A stretch of 6,235 nucleotides of DNA from Lachnospiraceae bacterium (GTDB lineage Bacteria > Bacillota > Clostridia > Lachnospirales > Lachnospiraceae), in NCBI GenBank assembly GCA_900766575.1, contig CAAFVW010000079.1, forward strand, positions 1-6,235. Reading direction: 5' to 3'. The position numbers were made by a program, and so were the translations under genes. This document shows, in pieces, positions 4,380 to 6,235 of this stretch (the stretch's first letter is position 1; the number at the start of each line of letters is the position of its first letter). The notes beneath the pieces are model-generated. The model did no database searches. It had not been told where the DNA came from and worked only from the letters and a program-made list of their open reading frames with translations.

Positions 4380-6235
4380 ATGCATGACAACGGGGTGACT
4401 TTACAGAAAAAGGTGTTACAGAATCTGGATATACCGTATTCGTATGAACTGGCAAAACGAATGGAACAATACCGGTCACATCCGACACTGGGGTATCGTC
4501 CGGCGGGTTCTAAGGCAGAATTTGAGACCGGAGAGATGCTGAAGACAGAAATGGAAAAAATCGGACTGTCTGAGGTTACAAAGGATGCCGTGACGGTAGA
4601 CGGCTGGGAATTTCATAAGGCAGCGTTAAGCTACACGAATGCGGCTGGGGAAACCGTGTCAGCAGAGTTAGGAGCCTATCAGACAACCTTTGCCACCGAT
4701 GGCCCGAAGGAATTTTCCATGATGTACCTGGGAAAGGGAACAGAGACGGACTATCAGGGAAAAGATGTCAGGGATAAGCTGGTATTGGTGGAGATTAACC
4801 AGAGAGATGAGTGGTGGATCAATTATCCGGTATACCAGGCACATCTGAAGGGAGCAGCAGCCCTGATCGCAGTGCAGAGCGGCGGCTACGGCGAAATCGA
4901 CGATGAAGCTCTGAATGCACAGGATATCGCCGGACCGGAGGATGCTCCCGCTTTTTCCATTTCCAGAAAAGATGCGGCAGGCCTGTTGGAACTGCTGCGT
5001 GATCAGGAGGAAATAACGGTCACCTTTGATGCGGAATCCAGGGTGACCAGAAACTGCACGACTTATAATATTGTGGGAAGGATTCCCGGAAAACATCCTG
5101 ATCGCATGGTGCTTTTATCTGCACACTATGATTCCTACTTTGACGGATTCCAGGATGACAATACAGCGGTCGCTCTAATGTTTGGTATTGCAAAGGCGTT
5201 GCAGGACAGTGGTTTTCAACCGAACAATACCATTGTGATCTGTGCCATGGCATCCGAAGAATGGGGAGTTGTGGATTCCAATTTCGACTGGTCTACGGGA
5301 GCTTATGAGCAGATATTTACCGCACATCCCGAATGGGTGGGCAAGGTGATCGCAGATCTGAACTTTGAGCTTCCTGCGTTAGCGCATGGTACCAGAGCGA
5401 GGATCCGCAGTTGCTATGAATATGTCAGCTTCCTGGAGGAATATCTGGCGGATCTGCCGAATTTGACGATAGCCTATCCGGAAGAGACGGCAGTGACATC
5501 TCCGATCGAGACTTGGTCGGATGATTTTTCCATGGCAATCGCAGGTGTACCGTCCATGGTAAATGATTTCACCGGCGGAAGCTTTATGGAGACCCACTAC
5601 CATTCTCAGTTTGACAACGATGAGTTTTATGATGAACAGGTATATCGTCTGCATCACGAGCTGTTTGCTCTGTTGATCCTGGCACTCGATGAAACGGCAG
5701 TGGTACCGTTGCAGTTTTCACCGGTGGTGCAGCGGATTCGCAAGGGATTGGAACAGTGTCGGGAGATCTGCTACCGCGCCGATGTGGCGGGGCAGCTGGG
5801 AGAGAAAAAACGGGTTTTGCTTGAAAAAATTGAGGAACTGGAGACTTTAAGTGACCGGGCACTCAGAAGATGCCGGGAGCAATACGAAGCGGTAGAGGAA
5901 TACAACCGTAACTACAAACAGCTGCTTAGAGATGGAAAATACGACGAGGCGGAGGGACTTTTCCGGCAGACCAGACCGCTGGAACAGAAGCTGCTTGCAA
6001 GGTTCAAACAGGAGCAGGATGCTTTTGTGCGGATTGACTGGTACGGAAATGTGCTGTATCCTCATGAAATATGCAGTACGAATTTAAGACTTCTGGGCGG
6101 AGCGGTGAGAAATCTAAAGGAACAGAGACTTTCCTCCGCGCTTCGCAAGCTTTATCAGGTAGATAACAATGCCTATGCCTTTAATTTTGATGAAGAGGTA
6201 TATAGTCATTTTACGGATTATGTATTCCACCAGCC
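4380..6235 (+). CDS. M28-family zinc aminopeptidase with PA insert and long helical C-terminus (3' end outside window)
   Basis: This is probably a two-zinc exopeptidase that removes N-terminal residues from peptides. The frame runs 618 codons from ATG 4380 without a stop. AGGAG (4366-4370) lies nine bases before the ATG. No signal peptide or membrane helix is seen, so a cytoplasmic location is likely, whereas many M28 enzymes are secreted. The N-terminal RPAGSKAEFETGEML block (40-54) is typical of M28. A PA-like insert (about 115-220: YQGKDVRDKLVLVEI, LKGAAALIAVQ, PAFSISRKDAAGLLELL) precedes the catalytic core. Likely metal and catalytic residues are H249 and D251 (SAHYDS), D260 (DDN), E293/E294 (ASEEWG), E330 of NFEL (in the usual NxDM position; D326 is nearby) and H408 (HYHSQFD). 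All expected positions are filled, so it should be active. After about residue 445 comes an extension of at least 170 residues, charged and helical, that I do not recognise; a dimerisation role is possible by analogy with other PA-containing M28 proteins. It follows the receptor gene by 51 bp with no terminator, so cotranscription is likely. Confidence 0.9.
   Translation, partial: MHDNGVTLQKKVLQNLDIPYSYELAKRMEQYRSHPTLGYRPAGSKAEFETGEMLKTEMEKIGLSEVTKDAVTVDGWEFHKAALSYTNAAGETVSAELGAYQTTFATDGPKEFSMMYLGKGTETDYQGKDVRDKLVLVEINQRDEWWINYPVYQAHLKGAAALIAVQSGGYGEIDDEALNAQDIAGPEDAPAFSISRKDAAGLLELLRDQEEITVTFDAESRVTRNCTTYNIVGRIPGKHPDRMVLLSAHYDSYFDGFQDDNTAVALMFGIAKALQDSGFQPNNTIVICAMASEEWGVVDSNFDWSTGAYEQIFTAHPEWVGKVIADLNFELPALAHGTRARIRSCYEYVSFLEEYLADLPNLTIAYPEETAVTSPIETWSDDFSMAIAGVPSMVNDFTGGSFMETHYHSQFDNDEFYDEQVYRLHHELFALLILALDETAVVPLQFSPVVQRIRKGLEQCREICYRADVAGQLGEKKRVLLEKIEELETLSDRALRRCREQYEAVEEYNRNYKQLLRDGKYDEAEGLFRQTRPLEQKLLARFKQEQDAFVRIDWYGNVLYPHEICSTNLRLLGGAVRNLKEQRLSSALRKLYQVDNNAYAFNFDEEVYSHFTDYVFHQ

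Noticed and set aside
1..6235. Mobile elements, CRISPR arrays, tRNA/rRNA genes or defence systems
   Set aside because: No transposase, integrase, regularly spaced palindromic repeats, tRNA-like sequence or nuclease-type genes are seen; the coding content is ordinary transport, chemotaxis and peptidase.

Overview
The window looks like chromosomal DNA from a motile, Gram-positive clostridial bacterium. Lachnospiraceae (Roseburia/Eubacterium-type gut anaerobes) is my best guess. This rests on roughly 45-50% G+C by eye, AGGAG/AAGGA-type ribosome sites, sigma-A-like promoters, and long MCP signalling domains that lack the C-terminal NWETF-type pentapeptide of enteric receptors. The assignment is inference. 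All real genes are on the + strand, and long ORFs on the other strand are shadows of these genes.

Layout. (1) Bases 1-771 hold the C-terminal half of a MATE-family Na+/H+-coupled multidrug exporter whose 5' end lies outside the window. (2) Bases 772-950 are an AT-rich gap with a good extended -10 promoter candidate (847-875) and a weaker sigma-D/FliA-like one (887-912) for the next gene. (3) Bases 951-2708 encode a classical transmembrane chemoreceptor: TM1, extracellular Cache-type domain, TM2, HAMP, signalling hairpin. (4) Bases 2709-2888 hold an 18-bp terminator hairpin (2757-2797), then at once a strong sigma-A-like promoter (2809-2837) and a Shine-Dalgarno site (2874-2880). (5) Bases 2889-4328 encode a second chemoreceptor of different build: six membrane helices, no extracellular domain, no HAMP, then the signalling hairpin. 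(6) After a 51-bp gap with no terminator, 4380-6235 (running off the window) encode an M28-family zinc aminopeptidase. It has a PA-type insert, all expected metal ligands, no signal peptide and a long helical C-terminal extension.

How the parts fit. Both receptors carry a near-identical signalling tip (NASIEAARAGEAGRGF core), so both should couple to the same CheA/CheW array. They differ in how they sense: one through an extracytoplasmic ligand domain, the other through or within the membrane. The terminator-promoter pair makes the second receptor a separate transcription unit from the first. The lack of a terminator after it suggests the peptidase is cotranscribed with it. A link between that receptor and peptide or amino-acid use is possible, but rests only on adjacency.

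I see no CRISPR array, RNA gene, insertion sequence or phage gene, and no clearly new system. The points most worth a second look are the start-site correction for the second receptor, its unusual sensor architecture, and the receptor-peptidase pairing with the unassigned C-terminal domain of the peptidase.
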